Assembly (NCBI GenBank): GCA_944989445.1
Contig: CALYLW010000553.1
Span: 243,878-307,877, forward strand
DNA length: 64,000 nt
Direction: 5' to 3'
Origin: Ampullaceana balthica
Lineage: Eukaryota; Mollusca; Gastropoda; Lymnaeidae
Part shown: positions 23,936-35,675 of the stretch, piece after piece
Position numbering within the stretch: the first letter of the stretch is position 1
Layout: every line of letters starts with the position of its first letter
Notes under the pieces: generated by a model
The model's input: only the letters and a program-made list of their open reading frames with translations
What the model was told of the DNA's origin: nothing
The model's database searches: none
Made by a program: the position numbers and the translations under genes

Positions 23936-24717
23936 TGTGTGTTCCTTCGGCAAAAACTCGAGTCGCGGTCTCGACTCTCGGTACTGGCAAGGCCCCCGGG
24001 GCATTGTGCTTGCCCCACAATCCCCTGTTCGTCAGTGGTGGCTCAATGAAACTGTGAACGCTACTTCACTTGCCCCATAGGCCGTCATGGTCTGAAAAAG
24101 GTGGTTATTGTTAGTGAGGGTCCTTAGCAGTACCCGAGACTCATAAACGGGAGTTAAATTGATAAATAGTTATGTAGGTAATAACAAAAAAATAAATTAA
24201 TATAAAAGATATTTATACAAGGTCTTATTTTTAAATCTTTTGACAAAAGTTGCTTAAAAACGTGGAAAATTAGAATCGGGAAGTCCCGGTGATTTTCACT
24301 TTCTTCCATTTGCACCTCACACTAGTCTGATTCATATTCCAGACTGTAAGAAAATTCTCGTCTGTTTTTTGTCATTGATCAACATCTGATGTCCGCCCAA
24401 AAGCGCATTCGGACTCTGGAAACACAGACAGCAGCTCCACAGACTGTGACATGCAGGAAATAACAACCAATCAACACACGGAAATGTGGACACGTGCTGT
24501 TCAACTAAACAAATCACTTTCCACGAGCCGCGATTAGTTAACACAATTTTTTCTTGTTCAACAAGTGATAATATAGTCGACTTCTCTTTGGGGAGTATTC
24601 GATTACTCGTTAACAATAATCGACGCGTACTTATGAGGTGATCTTTTGGTAGTATTCGAAACATCTTTGCGCAAAAATCGGCATGTCTTCGGCTGTAGGT
24701 TAAGTTGTCTAAAAAAA
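23936..24717. other. Spacer, nothing recognised
   Basis: A short GC-richer patch (23945-24040) adjoins the array. Short minus frames near 24332-24806 lack recognisable domains. Confidence 0.5.
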
Positions 24718-25575
24718 AAGTATTTGAGTTCTACTACAGAAATACCCGGGTACAAAGGAAATGCAAAAGAATAAATAGAAGTAAAAAAAAGATTTTTAAA
24801 AACCACGTTTTTAGAAGCGGACTAAAAAGAAGAAAATAATTTAAAACTTGTAAGTTCAAGTACTTCGATTTGATATGACTAAAAACGTGGGGCGGGGCGC
24901 TTATGAGGTTTAACATATGCGGTTCACTCATTCTCTCACTTATAGATCTCTCTTTTGCCTTCTAAATTAGAAATCTTTAATTTTTATACCAAACACCCAC
25001 CCCACGTTTTTAGTCATATTAAATCGAAGTACTTGAACTTACAAGTTTTAAATTATTTTCTTCTTTTTAGTCCGCTTCTAAAAACGTGGTTTTTAAAAAT
25101 CTTTTTTTTACTTCTATTTATTTTATTCTTTTTAGTCCACTTATAACAACCTGGTTTTTTAAAAATATTTTTTACCTCTATTTATTTTACCAAACACCTC
25201 ACAAGCGCCCGCCCAACGTTTTAAAAACATTGTGATGTGGTCACGGGGCGAACTCACGGATGTCAACAAAAGCCGACGGTACAGATGCTTTTATATAGAC
25301 TATAGATAAACTTAAAAGTTCAATAATTTAATAACGGTACATTTGATCGATCTGAAATTTTGATACAATGCATTGTCATCCAAGATCTATCTGTGGTAAA
25401 ATTTTCAGATCTCTAGGACCATCAGAAGTGGTTCAATTTTACGTTGGCAGATTTGAAAAAATCTTGGACAACAAACAATGCCCAACGAAAGCGAGTTAAT
25501 AAAAACGTGGTAATAAAAAGAAAGTATATGAGTTCTACTACAGAAATACCCGAGTACAAAGGAAATGCAAAATAA
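24718..25575. mobile_element. Palindromic repeat family R1, copy 2
   Basis: Two arms of about 129 bp (24767-24895 and 24997-25125) are near-perfect inverted repeats around a 101-bp centre containing GGTTCACTCATTCTCTCACT. To the right follow GATCGATCTGAAATTTTGAT, ACAATGCATTGTCATCCAAG and AACGAAAGCGAGTTAATAAA, shared with the other R1 copies. A 49-bp motif with GAGTTCTACTACAGAAATAC occurs at both ends (about 24719 and 25524). No protein is encoded and the transposon class is unknown. Confidence 0.7.
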
Positions 25576-25825
25576 TAAAGAGCGAATTTCCAGAGAAAAG
25601 AAAGTTGAAAAATAAATATAACTTTCACTTGCCCAGACACAACGTTAAGATTAGTCACAAGAATGCCACGTGTGGATGGGGGAGAGACGGGTCAATGAGA
25701 ATTATGACTTAATGACTTAATGGTAGATGAAACTTAGTACTTAGTAGAAGAGATTTATTACTTAATGGTAGATGAAACTTAGTACTAGTTAGACCGCGCA
25801 GAACAACCATACCAGTGTGACGCAG
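25576..25825. other. Spacer with short duplication
   Basis: TTAATGGTAGATGAAACTTA occurs twice (about 25717 and 25756). Nothing else is recognised. Confidence 0.5.
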
Positions 25826-26015
25826 TTGCCCCAACTACCAACTACTCCCCAGCCCAAACAACCAACCAGTTACTCATCCCCAACTACCAACAAAGCGCCG
25901 CGCAAACTACCAACCATTTACGCAGCCCCAACTACCAACTTACTCCTAGCAAATCAACCAACCATTACGCAGCCCCAACTACCCAACTAGCGTCCGCTAC
26001 AACTACCCAACGATC
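25826..26015. repeat. Degenerate CCCCAACTACCAACT repeat
   Basis: The motif CCCCAACTACCAACT recurs at irregular 30-40 base intervals with CAACCA variants. Confidence 0.65.
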
Positions 26016-28436
26016 ACTCCTCTCAAAGCCACTAAACCATCCCCCCTTGAGGCCCGCCCGATGTGCTGACTCTGCGCTGTGTGTGGCCGTTGGTGGTGTG
26101 GGCCAAGCACACGTGTACGCACTTAAATACGGGGCGGCAACCACCCTCGTGTTCGTAACATTAGCAACAAAAAACAAAAGTGCACGCAAAAGCCCCGCCG
26201 TGGCCCCTAACTAACCTAAAAACCCAAGCACACATAAGACAAGTGAGCCCGACAAAACATGGAGCCTAACCTAAACAATGAAATCGATAGTCTCCAGATG
26301 CGCCAAAACTTCGAAACTCCCTATTCAGCAACTAATACAACAGAAACTGAGAAACACACGTCGGTATTACAGACATATCAGACGCCCGAGAACGCACACA
26401 GCATGACAAAAACTATATAAACTTCACCTTAAGCCCCCCCAAACCAAAAGAGTACCCCCTCCCCCCAGACAGCCAACACACACCCATACCACTAGCGCCC
26501 CCTCACTGCAAAGTTTCTGGGGCCAAAAAATATGCGGGTTGGTGTTCTGGCGGCAACAACCATACCAATAGAAACATGAGCATGAGAAAAATGAAAAAAC
26601 AGCACGTAATAAGAATATAGCCCCGACCCAGCAGCAGCACCCCCGGCCACCCACAACACCCCGCCCCTGCCTCCCCCTCAACCCAACAACCCACAATCAC
26701 CACGCCCCCCCAACCCCCACACCAAAGAAACCACACCAAAGAAACACCCACCAAACCACCCACATGTCACCACCTCACCATCCCAGCCCCCCCCCCTCGG
26801 TGTGCCACCCACCCAGTCCGCAGAAGCGCCTGAACCAACAACAGCAACCCACACATGATATGTCCGCCGCCTATAACATAGTCGACGCGAAAATTGCTTG
26901 TATCCGTAAAATTCTAAACAAAAACCCATACAATTTCAACAACATACATGGACTTATTGATATCAATAAATTGCACGTCCTTACAGGTGAAAAATGTTCA
27001 ATTACTAAAATGCAAAGAGATTGAGTGACCAACATATTAACGTTAACTATTCCAAATTAATCAAGGTCCTTACATCAAACTAGAGATAAGATGGGTACCC
27101 AAAAATGATTTTGACGTATAAAGTAAACTATTGGATAAAAATTGTTTGCATACTTAAATAGCATTTTCTCTTTAAAAAAACCAACATTATTTTAAATTTA
27201 ATGTCTTTTTTGTGCGGTATAAACAAAAAATATGAAACGAAAGTGCTTATTTAATATTATTAAAAACTAGCATTAAATGAATCCGAAAGTAACCACTCAT
27301 GAATTAATTAAGTGTTCAAAACATTAACGAACAATTTGCTAATGGAAGGATTCAAAATTGGATTTTTTAAAAATAGACAATTAATAAAGAACAACAATAC
27401 GTTGCTGTAAAAGAAAACAAAACAAACTGACAAGAAGTTTTTGTTGAATGTTTGACATGATTAAATCCTGGAAATAAAGAATATGACTTTTCGCTGTTGC
27501 AGAGACAACAAGACGAATGTAAAATATATGCAACATTCTGGAGCTGATGCGTCTGTTATAGCATATTACAAACCAATATTTCGAGCATCATGTGAATAGA
27601 GGTAAAGAATTTGTCACCTCAAATTCAAAATCAGCTCATTGCAATTTTAGAAGATGCAATTCACCAAAAATTGTCTTTGATGTACAAGAGACGAGATATT
27701 ATTCCATTGTATTCGATTACAATTAATAATGAATACATCAAAATTGATTAATCTATAGCGCTTTTGGCTTTGGCTATTGAGCATCGCATCGCTGACCACA
27801 TTGATACATCAAAGATTGTGCCATGAAGAAAAGCAGAAAACTTCAATTTCAACAAAGAAATCAAAGCTCTTCATTTATTTCTAACATAAACATGTATAGT
27901 GTCCTTATAATTACTTGCTAAATTTTTTTATTTTCTTTAAAGCATCAACATAATTTTCCGATTTTTTAATTAATTTTTTTGGGGTGGGGGGGCGGGGGTT
28001 GAGGCGACAAACCTGGATGCTTCCCCGGGCGGCACATACCCACGCTACGCTGATGGAGAACGCTATACTTAATGTTTTACAAAAATCAAAACCACCCTGC
28101 AGCGCAGGTCCCTGATTCACCCAAGCTGTTTCCAAAAATGATTTCACCAAACCTCCAGACCTACTTACTCCTTGACTAGACCCACCTACTCATGAATACT
28201 TTGAACCCCCGGACCCATCAAGTCACACCCAAACACCGTTGACCCCTAGACTTAACCATTCTTCTCCAGCTACCCCACACCCATCACAGGCTCACGCTCG
28301 CTTGACCCACAAACTCCACACCCCACCCCCAGACACATGCATTTTCCCAGACCCATCCTATCCCCTCGAGACCACCAACCTAATCTCCCTCTCGGACCCT
28401 TCTTACTCCCCAAGAAACATCCCCTGTGCCTCCATC
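26016..28436. other. Unassigned region with C-rich and AT-rich parts
   Basis: 26420-26830 is strongly C-rich and 27030-27900 AT-rich. Short frames exist (a 53-codon plus frame from ATG 26259, another at 26764-27024, a minus one at 27911-28150). None shows a domain I recognise, and stops are frequent between them. A decayed mobile element is possible but I cannot show it. Confidence 0.35.
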
Positions 28437-28960
28437 TCATCCACACTTCCCAGACCCACCCACCCAGACCCACCCACCCACCCAGACCCACACTCCCCGA
28501 CCCAGCCTTTTGACCCACCCTACCAGACCCACCCACCCAACCCACCCACCCAGACCCACCCACCCAGACCCACGCACCCAGACCCACCCTTTTGACCCAC
28601 CCTTTTGACCCACCCTTTTGACCCACCCACCAAGACCCACCCACCCAGACCCACACTCCCCGACCCACCCCTTTGACCCACCCTACCAGACCCACCCTAC
28701 CAGACCCAGCCACCCAGACCCACACTCCCCGACCCACCGTTTTGACCCACCAACCCAGATCCACCCACCCAGACCCACACTCCCCGACCCACCCTTTAGA
28801 CCCACCCTACCAGACCCACCCACCCAGACCCACGCTCCCCGACCCACCCTTTTGACCCACCCACCCAGACCCACCCACCCACCCTGACCCACCCCCCAGA
28901 CCCACACTCCCCGACCCACCCTTTTGACCCACCCTACCAGACCCTCCCCAACCCACCATC
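28437..28960. repeat. C-rich degenerate minisatellite (CCCACCCA/CAGACCCA)
   Basis: Built from GACCCACCCACCCAGACCCA blocks alternating with ACACTCCCCGACCCACCC and TTTTGACCCACCC, with a complex unit of several tens of bases. The minus strand is rich in GGGTGGGTGGG. Pro/Thr/His-rich and Gly/Val/Trp-rich frames on the two strands are artefacts. Confidence 0.9.
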
Positions 28961-29164
28961 CGTCCCTCGACGCAGCCACTCGTGGGGTTAATCAAGTTGT
29001 CCGACCACCAGCAACATTACATAATATCACGCTGAGCCTGGGGGTCAGAGGTCAACGACAGATCGATGTTGGTCGAGACGCAGGGTCCATAAAACAGGAA
29101 TAACTTCAAACACACCATGCACCGCCCAGTACCAAGAGGGCAGTAGAGATAACGGCGCCTCTAC

Positions 29165-29232
29165 CGTTGGCGTTTGTGTGGTGCGTGTGTGTGTGTGGTG
29201 TGTGTGTGTGTATGGTGTGGGTGTGGGTGGAG
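29165..29232. repeat. GT-rich microsatellite
   Basis: Imperfect (GT)n with GGTGTG interruptions. Confidence 0.9.
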
Positions 29233-29284
29233 TTTGAGAAGCAGGGCTCTGACCGCATTAGGTTAGTTAGTTTCAAGAGTCTCT

Positions 29285-29485
29285 GATCATCTTTGTAACC
29301 AGCTTTGATCATCTTTGTAACCAGCTTTGATCATCTTTGTAACCAGCTTTGATCATCTTTGTAACCAGCTTTGATCATCTTTGTAACCAGCTTTGATCAT
29401 CTTTGTAACCAGCTTTCATCATCTTTGTAACCAGCTTTCATCATCTTTGTAACCAGCTTTCATCATCTTTGTAACCAGCTTTGAT
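29285..29485. repeat. 22-bp minisatellite, about 9 copies
   Basis: Near-perfect tandem units of GATCATCTTTGTAACCAGCT plus TT. The last units have a G-to-C change. Confidence 0.95.
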
Positions 29486-30040
29486 CAATTTAGCTAAGCT
29501 CACAGCTTCTTCTCGCTTTTCAATGATTTTACATTTCATTTTAACAGTTATGTTTTCTCTCTTTGGGTTGTCTACTTGTTTTTTTTAAGAAGACATTTTA
29601 GCACAGGTTATTACACTTTGCACATACACAAATTACGAATACTGTCTGAAATACAAAAATTGTAAAAACGGGTGATCACACACGAAAACAATACGCTAAC
29701 AGACCGAGTGCTAAACGAAGACTAAAGCATTGGCGCGGAAGTCCCGGCTCGCAAATGAATGTCGGGAAAAATGAGCTTCCTATTTCGGCATAACTCATTA
29801 TGTGAAATGTCGCTCGTTGAGAGAGCAACCTCTTCACATTTTTTGCTCGTTATGCGAATTACTCGTTATGAGAGGTGCTCGTCATGAGAGGTTCTACTGT
29901 ATAGTTTAATTTTAATATATATATATGTATAGCTTAATTTAATACTTCCAATGAATTATTCAAATTTATGCATCCTATTATAGATAGCCATCGGTGGTTT
30001 TGAATCCATCAGATAAGTCACAATATAAATTTCTTTTATT
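29486..30040. other. Spacer, nothing recognised
   Basis: Holds a few short direct repeats (GTTATG, CTCGTTAT) and a TATA-type run near 29918-29928. No supported features. Confidence 0.5.
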
Positions 30041-30048
30041 GGCTAAAT

Positions 30049-31802
30049 CAGTGGTGGGCAAACTATGGCCCGCGGGACGCATGCAGCCCGCCATAGTATA
30101 TAATGCGGCCCGTAGGCATGTACATGTTGTAATCTTATTTTGATGTTAATTTTATTTGTTTAGAATTTTCGCAATATTTTTTCCCCATGTATTTGATTCG
30201 AATCTAGGGATATCAAATCAGTTTTTGGCTCCGGAATTCATTAGTGATCATTAGTCATTAATTGCTAACATACTTATTCGAAACTGGATTTCAGCGGAAT
30301 TGGCTTTTGTATACTATTTGCATATTGGCAGTTTTGTAAATTTTGTAATTTAAAATCGAAAAGACGTTGATTTAATCATGAGTGCTGCCAAAGAAAAAAA
30401 AAGAATTATGACTAATGCCGTGTTTTTAAATAACGAATGGACCCTTAAATATTGCTTCACAAGTGTTGGGAGCAAAGCAGTCTGCTTGCTGTGCCATGAG
30501 TGTGTGAGCGTCTTTAAGGAGTACAACTTAAAAAGACTCCACAAAACAAAGCATTTGGATTTCGGGCACAAGTTAACGAACAAAGAGAGAAAAAGGAATA
30601 GCAAGGAGTTGGTTAATAATTTAAAGAAGCAGCAAACTGTTTTTCACCAAACAGTCTTTAATACAAGATGCTGCAACCGAAGTCAATTTGGTGCTGTCTC
30701 ATAAGATTGTTAAACGGAACAAGTCTTTTTCTGACAGTGACTTTAAAGGAATCCTTTTCAGATGCAGCAAAAATTGTGTATCCAGAACAGAACACAAAAT
30801 TTGACAGTATTGACAGTATTTCTTTATCAAGGAGAACGGTAGTCGGGCGCATTGAAAAAAATAAATGAAAATTTGATGCACCGACATCGAGATGCACCGA
30901 ATTCGAGTTGCAAAGACTTTTTGTGGTACTATCTTGCGTTGGAAGAAATCTATGTGCATGTTAGATCATTTCAGTTTAAACTCTCACTGAGACAGAAACC
31001 CCTTTTTTTTGGTGATACAGCTGATAAGTACACGTTGGATGCCTTTGCTGTGGAATTTGAAAGGAGGTTCCAAGACTTCAAGAACCTGGAACCACTCTTC
31101 AATATCCTCAGTTCGCCACTTATTGCAGAAGCTGATTCAGCCCCAGAAGAAATACAGTTATTGCTGTTAGACCTACAAGCAGATTATGACCTGAAGGAGA
31201 AGTTCAAGTCAGTACTTCTGACGGAGTTTTGTGGATGTTTGCCAGCAGCGGCATTACCACACTTAAAATACTTTGCTGCCAAACTTGTGTCACTATTTGG
31301 GTTCACATACATCTGTGAACAAGTTTTTTCTTGCATGAAAATAAAAAAGAAAGTCTAAGAACAGATCAATGTTGACTGACTGCGATTTTAATCCTAATGA
31401 CAACCAGTAAACTTGTTCCAAAGTTCAAGAACATTATCCAAAATTGTGAAGAGTTATTTACTTCTCATTTATTATAATTTTACTCTATGGTCAGCTTATG
31501 TGTAAATTATGTTTATATTTCTTCATATTTATTAGGTAACAATAAACTTTTGTTGAAATAATAATGAATAATAAAATCTTATTATCAAATTAGAAACTGT
31601 TTCATTTCGTAGCTTATAATGTAATTTACATGTGTAAAGTAGTGTGAATGTGAAATAAAATGAAAAGAGTATGGTTATAATCATTAATTCATATTTTATA
31701 CGTTGTAAATTGTAATTGAAGAAGATAAAATATATATGTGGCCCGCCTATAACAATAACGGTTACAATGCGGCCCTCCGTAGAAAAAGTTTTCCCACCCC
31801 TG
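30049..31802 (+). mobile_element. hAT transposon, internally deleted, complete ends and 8-bp TSD
   Basis: The 1754-bp element has terminal inverted repeats CAGTGGTGGGCAAACTATGG and, at the right, ...CCCACCCCTG (inverted CAGGGGTGGGAAAACT), with GGCCCGC-type blocks inside both ends. The perfect target-site duplication GGCTAAAT lies at 30041-30048 and 31803-31810. It carries remnants of a transposase related to the GTF2IRD2-type hAT-derived proteins. It sits just left of a LINE fragment. Intact ends mean it could in principle have been moved in trans. Confidence 0.92.
30378..31361 (+). pseudogene. hAT transposase remnant (GTF2IRD2-like): BED finger and C-terminal dimerisation region, core deleted
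   Basis: From ATG 30378 the frame encodes a BED-type zinc finger (CLLC, then RLHKTKH) as in hAT transposases. Around 30664-30745 the match continues in a second frame (SHKIVKRNKSFSD) and from about 30745 in a third (AAKIVYPEQN, SLSRRTVVGRIE). The 30852-31358 frame has the C-terminal part with FERRFQDF, LLLLDLQADYDLKEKF and FGFTYICEQVFSCMK, the usual dimerisation block. The central catalytic part of roughly 300 residues is missing, joined directly between RIE..NL and the C-terminal part. Three frame changes plus the deletion make it non-functional. Family identity rests on motifs recognised by eye. Confidence 0.85.
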
Positions 31803-31849
31803 GGCTAAATCAAAATTATTCTATCGGTCACTTTATCTGTCTCATATAT

Positions 31850-32063
31850 GTATATTTCTTATCCCGTATGCAAGAACAAACACATACAAATTTTCAATCT
31901 TCCCGTCCGGAATTCGGGCGTGAAATGGGTTGCCTGAAGAAACCAGGAAAACCAACACTTTATCAACGTTTCAATCTCTAATAAAAATGCAGGACTAAAC
32001 ACAAACCAGAGATTAGCGTAGGACGTAGTAATCTTCTGTATAGAAGGAGCGTCTGTAAAAGAT
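31850..32063 (+). mobile_element. 5'-truncated LINE 3' end (copy C)
   Basis: The end of the RT ORF (YARTNT-like, SSRPEFGR in a shifted frame, then GGGTTGCCTGAAGAAACCAG) and the 3' UTR with GACGTAGTAATCTTCTGTAT and GGAGCGTCTGTAAAAGATAA are present. The usual GATAA end has become an AT microsatellite. Confidence 0.8.
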
Positions 32064-32064
32064 A

Positions 32065-32094
<30 letters not shown>
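32064..32094. repeat. (AT)n microsatellite
   Basis: A pure AT dinucleotide run directly at the LINE 3' end. Confidence 0.95.
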
Positions 32095-32097
<3 letters not shown>

Positions 32098-32136
32098 AAA
32101 TTTTCAACTGAAATCTATTTATTTTGAAAAAAATGC

Positions 32137-32367
32137 ACTTTTTTAGGGCACCTACGGCGCCGACCTTTTTCAAAAGCCCAACTAACTTGTCCTTGTTTGA
32201 TAAATACGAAATTTTAAACTTTCTTAAATGTACACAAAGTATTATATAATAGGGGTTGTAGGGCGCCTACGGCACCCCCTTTGTTTTTTTTATTTTTATA
32301 ATTAACCATCATCAAATCCTCTTTTTAAATCCTTTATATTAACTCGTGGTGTCTGCGGCCGACCGAC

Positions 32368-32400
<33 letters not shown>

Positions 32401-33325
32401 CGCCAAAACTTTTGATCGATTTTTAACCCACTTGCTCGCAAGATAGCGAGCTGAAATTTTGCAGGCAGTTTCGTACCGATGATAAAAACAATGTATCAAA
32501 ATTTCAGATCGATCGCATGTACCGTAATTAAATTATTGATTTTTTAGATTATTTTTTTTATTCCTATGTATCGTGCTATTTTTTTAGATAGAGCGTCGCG
32601 GTGCGTATTATATTGAACAACCTTTCTGTCGCGCACTAAGGTGCGTATTTTACTGACAACACTTTTTATAAACCTATTCCTGATCGGTGCGCATTATATT
32701 AAACACGTTTTACGACACAACTGCAATTTTGTATTTTTGGATGGTCTTGCGCTGCGTGTTATAATGAACATTCTTTTAGTTACGTCTCATACGTAAAGGA
32801 TTTATAGTCAAAAACTTGGTTTTTTACGGGTTGTTTTTTATTAAATCCTTTATATTAACTCGTGGTGTCTGCGGCCGACGTTGTCACCAAAACTTTTGAT
32901 CGATTTTTAACCCACTTGCTCGCAAGATAGCGAGCTGAAATTTTGCAGGCAGTTTCGTACCGATGATAAAAACAATGTATCAAAATTTCAGATCGATCGC
33001 ATGTACCGTAATTAAATTATTGATTTTTTAGATTATTTTTTTTATTCCTATGTATCATGCTATTTTTTGAGATAGAGCGTCGCGGTGCGTATTATATTGA
33101 ACAACCTTTCTGTCGCGCAATAAGGTGCGTATTTTATTGACAGCTCTTTTTCTAAACATATTCCTGATCGGTGCGCATTATATTAAACATGTTTTACGAC
33201 ACAACTGCAATTTTGTATTTCTGGATGGTCTGGCGCTGCGTATTATAATGAACATTCTTTTAGTTACTTCTCGTACATAAAGGATTTATAGTCAAAAACT
33301 TGGTTTTTTACGGGTTTTTCTTATT
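32137..33325. mobile_element. Unclassified repeat family R2, tandem pair with leading segment
   Basis: A leading segment (32137-32317, with GGGCACCTACGGCGCCGACC) is followed by two tandem units of about 500 bp (about 32321-32843 and 32844-33322). Each unit starts AAATCCTTTATATTAACTCG and ends GGATTTATAGTCAAAAACTT then GGTTTTTTACGGG. Shared internal blocks include GCTGAAATTTTGCAGGCAGT and ATTTCAGATCGATCGCATGT. The first unit has (CTTG)n at about 32366-32400. No coding potential is seen. The same structure recurs at 47575-48835. Confidence 0.75.
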
Positions 33326-34552
33326 TACATTGTTCTCTTTTCCAAAATTAAATAATCAGCGAAAACAATGACGTCATATAATTTTTTTTTACAGCGTATC
33401 TTTAATTTGCACACCTTTTGATGCATTGGTGCAGTAATTTGGTTTTCCAAACTTTCTAAAATTAGTAGTGTTAGGACTGACAGACACTACGTGCGTGACA
33501 ATTGCAAATTATATTGTTTAATTCATTTATTTATGTTTAAAACATTGGCGTATATAGAATTTCTTTTAAAGGGAGAAGGGGAGATAATCGTATCCTGTTA
33601 CCAAGGAAAAAATATTTAAGAAATATAAAATAAAAACTACCCCGACAGTTGATCCAATATTCCGGCTCCCAAGAAAAAAAGGCTTCTAGCCACCACCCTG
33701 GCTTTACCATCCACACTCACCAGCTTATTCTTCTAATTATGGCCACTTTAAATAAGCTATATAAATTTTTAAAAATTTCACAATTTATGGGCTGTGAAAA
33801 AAGTTCATGTTTACAGCACCGAAAGTATTAAATGAGGCGGGGTGCATTTAAGTAAGTGGAAAGGTGTGTTTGCCTAAGAGATGGCGAGATTTGATTAATA
33901 TCATCGGACGGTGCTCAAACAGCGTGGTTTATGCGTCTAGAAAAGAAATGTCTCAGTCGGAATAGTATGGTTCCAGCTCTTTAATTTTAGATGATAAATG
34001 AATATAAATATCAAACTGATTTTAGAGTGCTGCAAATATAAATATATTCTCTTTATACATGTTTTGTTGCAACATTAATTGATAACAGTTTATCGAAAAC
34101 TCGGTTACATTTACTTTCATGAATGCGAAAGCTTAAAAAAATTATAAAGTTGAATTTTCATTGATGAATACACACGAATATATCACATGGTATTTTGATA
34201 TGAATGAATGAATCATTCGTCGAATTTTACTCTAGTTAACGGGTGAATTTATCAATAAAATGGGTTCGGCCACTGATAACGCTATAGATTCAATGGCATC
34301 CTAGCAGATCGATGTAATAAAAAATCAGTGATGTACAAAAGTGAAACTAATAAACATTAATCGATACTATATGCCACACACTTCAAGTCGACCATGACCA
34401 GCCCCATCAGAAGGCTTTGTCAACGCTGCTGTTAAAAAATCGCTGATTAATGTATAATCGACTCTAAGAAAATAAGCAATTGACTACTTCAGCAGGATCG
34501 ATCGCTAGGTCTGTAAACTCAAACAGTTTTAAATGGTGGATTATCTTCAAAT
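33326..34552. other. Spacer, nothing recognised
   Basis: AT-rich. The 60-codon plus frame at 33649 has no recognisable domain. Confidence 0.5.
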
Positions 34553-34690
34553 GTTCGTTTAATGTTGTTCAGATGTATTTGTATTTTCGTCAAAAGTTCA
34601 TTTAAGTAGTTCAGATGTATTTGTATCTTCGTCAAATGTTCGTTTAAGTTGTTCAGATGTATTTGTATTTTCGTAAAATGTTCTAAACAA
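34553..34690. repeat. 42-bp tandem repeat, about 3 copies
   Basis: Units carry GTTCAGATGTATTTGTATTT followed by TCGTCAAA and a TTCGTTTAAG-type linker. Confidence 0.9.
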
Positions 34691-34717
34691 CACATAACTA
34701 TTGATATACACAAACAA

Positions 34718-35305
34718 ACAAAACCTTAGGCTTTATAAAAAGAAACCTTTACAAATGTAATAAAGATATAAAACTAAAATGCTATCTCACTTTGGTGAGA
34801 CCTGCACTAGAATATGCATCTTCTGTATGGGACCCATCATCCAATTCAAAAAAGAGCTGCCAGATTCATTACTGGAGAATATTCAAAACTGACTAGAATA
34901 ACACCATTAGTTAAATCATTAAACCTTGAAACACTAGAGGATAGAAGAACCAAGAGCAAAGTAGTAATCATACATAAAGCAATTAACTCTAATTTAGAAA
35001 TACAACACAAAGATAACTTAATACAACCCTCAGATAGACATAAGGATAAAAACACCTTTCTTATTCCGTATGCAAGAACAAACACATACAAGTTTTCGTT
35101 CTTCCCGTCCGGAATTCGGGCGTGGAAAGGGTTGCCTGAAGAAACCAGGAAAACCAACACTTTATCTACATTTAAATCTCTAATAAAAATGCAGGACTAA
35201 ACACAAACCATAGATAAGCGTAGGACGCAATAATCTTCTGTATAGAAGGAGCGTCTGAAACAGATAAGATAAGATAAGATACGATAAGATAAGATAAGAT
35301 AAGAC
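34718..35305 (+). mobile_element. LINE 3' end, best-preserved copy (copy D)
   Basis: Coding similarity begins near 34718 (KTLGFIKRNLYK, then YLTLVRPALEYASSVWDP) and shifts one frame at about 34838. It continues as IQKRAARFITGEYSK, SLNLETLEDRRTKSK, KFSFFPSGIRAWKGLPEE and STFKSLIKMQD with a TAA at about 35198. This is the C-terminal part of a non-LTR reverse-transcriptase ORF (CR1/Jockey-like style), and the RT core is missing through 5' truncation. The 3' UTR carries GGACGCAATAATCTTCTGTA and GAAGGAGCGTCTG, then several GATAA repeats. It is the reference copy for comparing the others and the SINE tails. Confidence 0.9.
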
Positions 35306-35329
35306 ATATGTAATGATATACACATTGGT

Positions 35330-35455
35330 ATTGGTATTCACTTAGCAATCGATATACAAATGCTATTAATATACACTTAGCTACTTCATATACACTTAGC
35401 TACTTCATATACACTTAGCTAATTCATATACACATAGCTATTGATATACACAAAT
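35330..35455. repeat. About 19-bp degenerate repeat
   Basis: Five to six imperfect copies of CATATACACTTAGCTACTT with one or two indels. Confidence 0.8.
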
Positions 35456-35675
35456 CAAACGTTATAGCCGGGTCCTGGCAGCTTTCATATGACCACCCTC
35501 CCCCAAGCCCTAACCATGACGTCATGCCTTTACCTTTGAGTAACCTCCCCTCTGCTGATAATTACACTGATGACCACCACAGGGAAGATGGCCGCCAGTC
35601 ATCAGCTGACCTGAACTGACCCAGTTAACCACTGGTCAGTGTTTGTGTGGAAGATGGTGTGTGGTAGTAGCGATA

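Noticed and set aside
22491..24057. Several long plus frames (up to 433 codons) over the 16-bp array
   Set aside because: All three frames translate the same repeat. This is a composition effect.
26259..26420. 53-codon plus frame starting MEPNLNNEIDSL
   Set aside because: Short, no recognised family, and downstream frames do not join. It could be the start of a decayed element, but this cannot be supported.
28239..28995. Proline-rich plus and Gly/Trp-rich minus frames
   Set aside because: Artefacts of the CCCACCCA repeat. No signal peptide or domain.
34846..35160. Minus-strand 104-codon frame, repeated at 50263-50577 on plus
   Set aside because: It is the antisense of the LINE reverse-transcriptase C-terminus; the sense frame carries the protein similarity.
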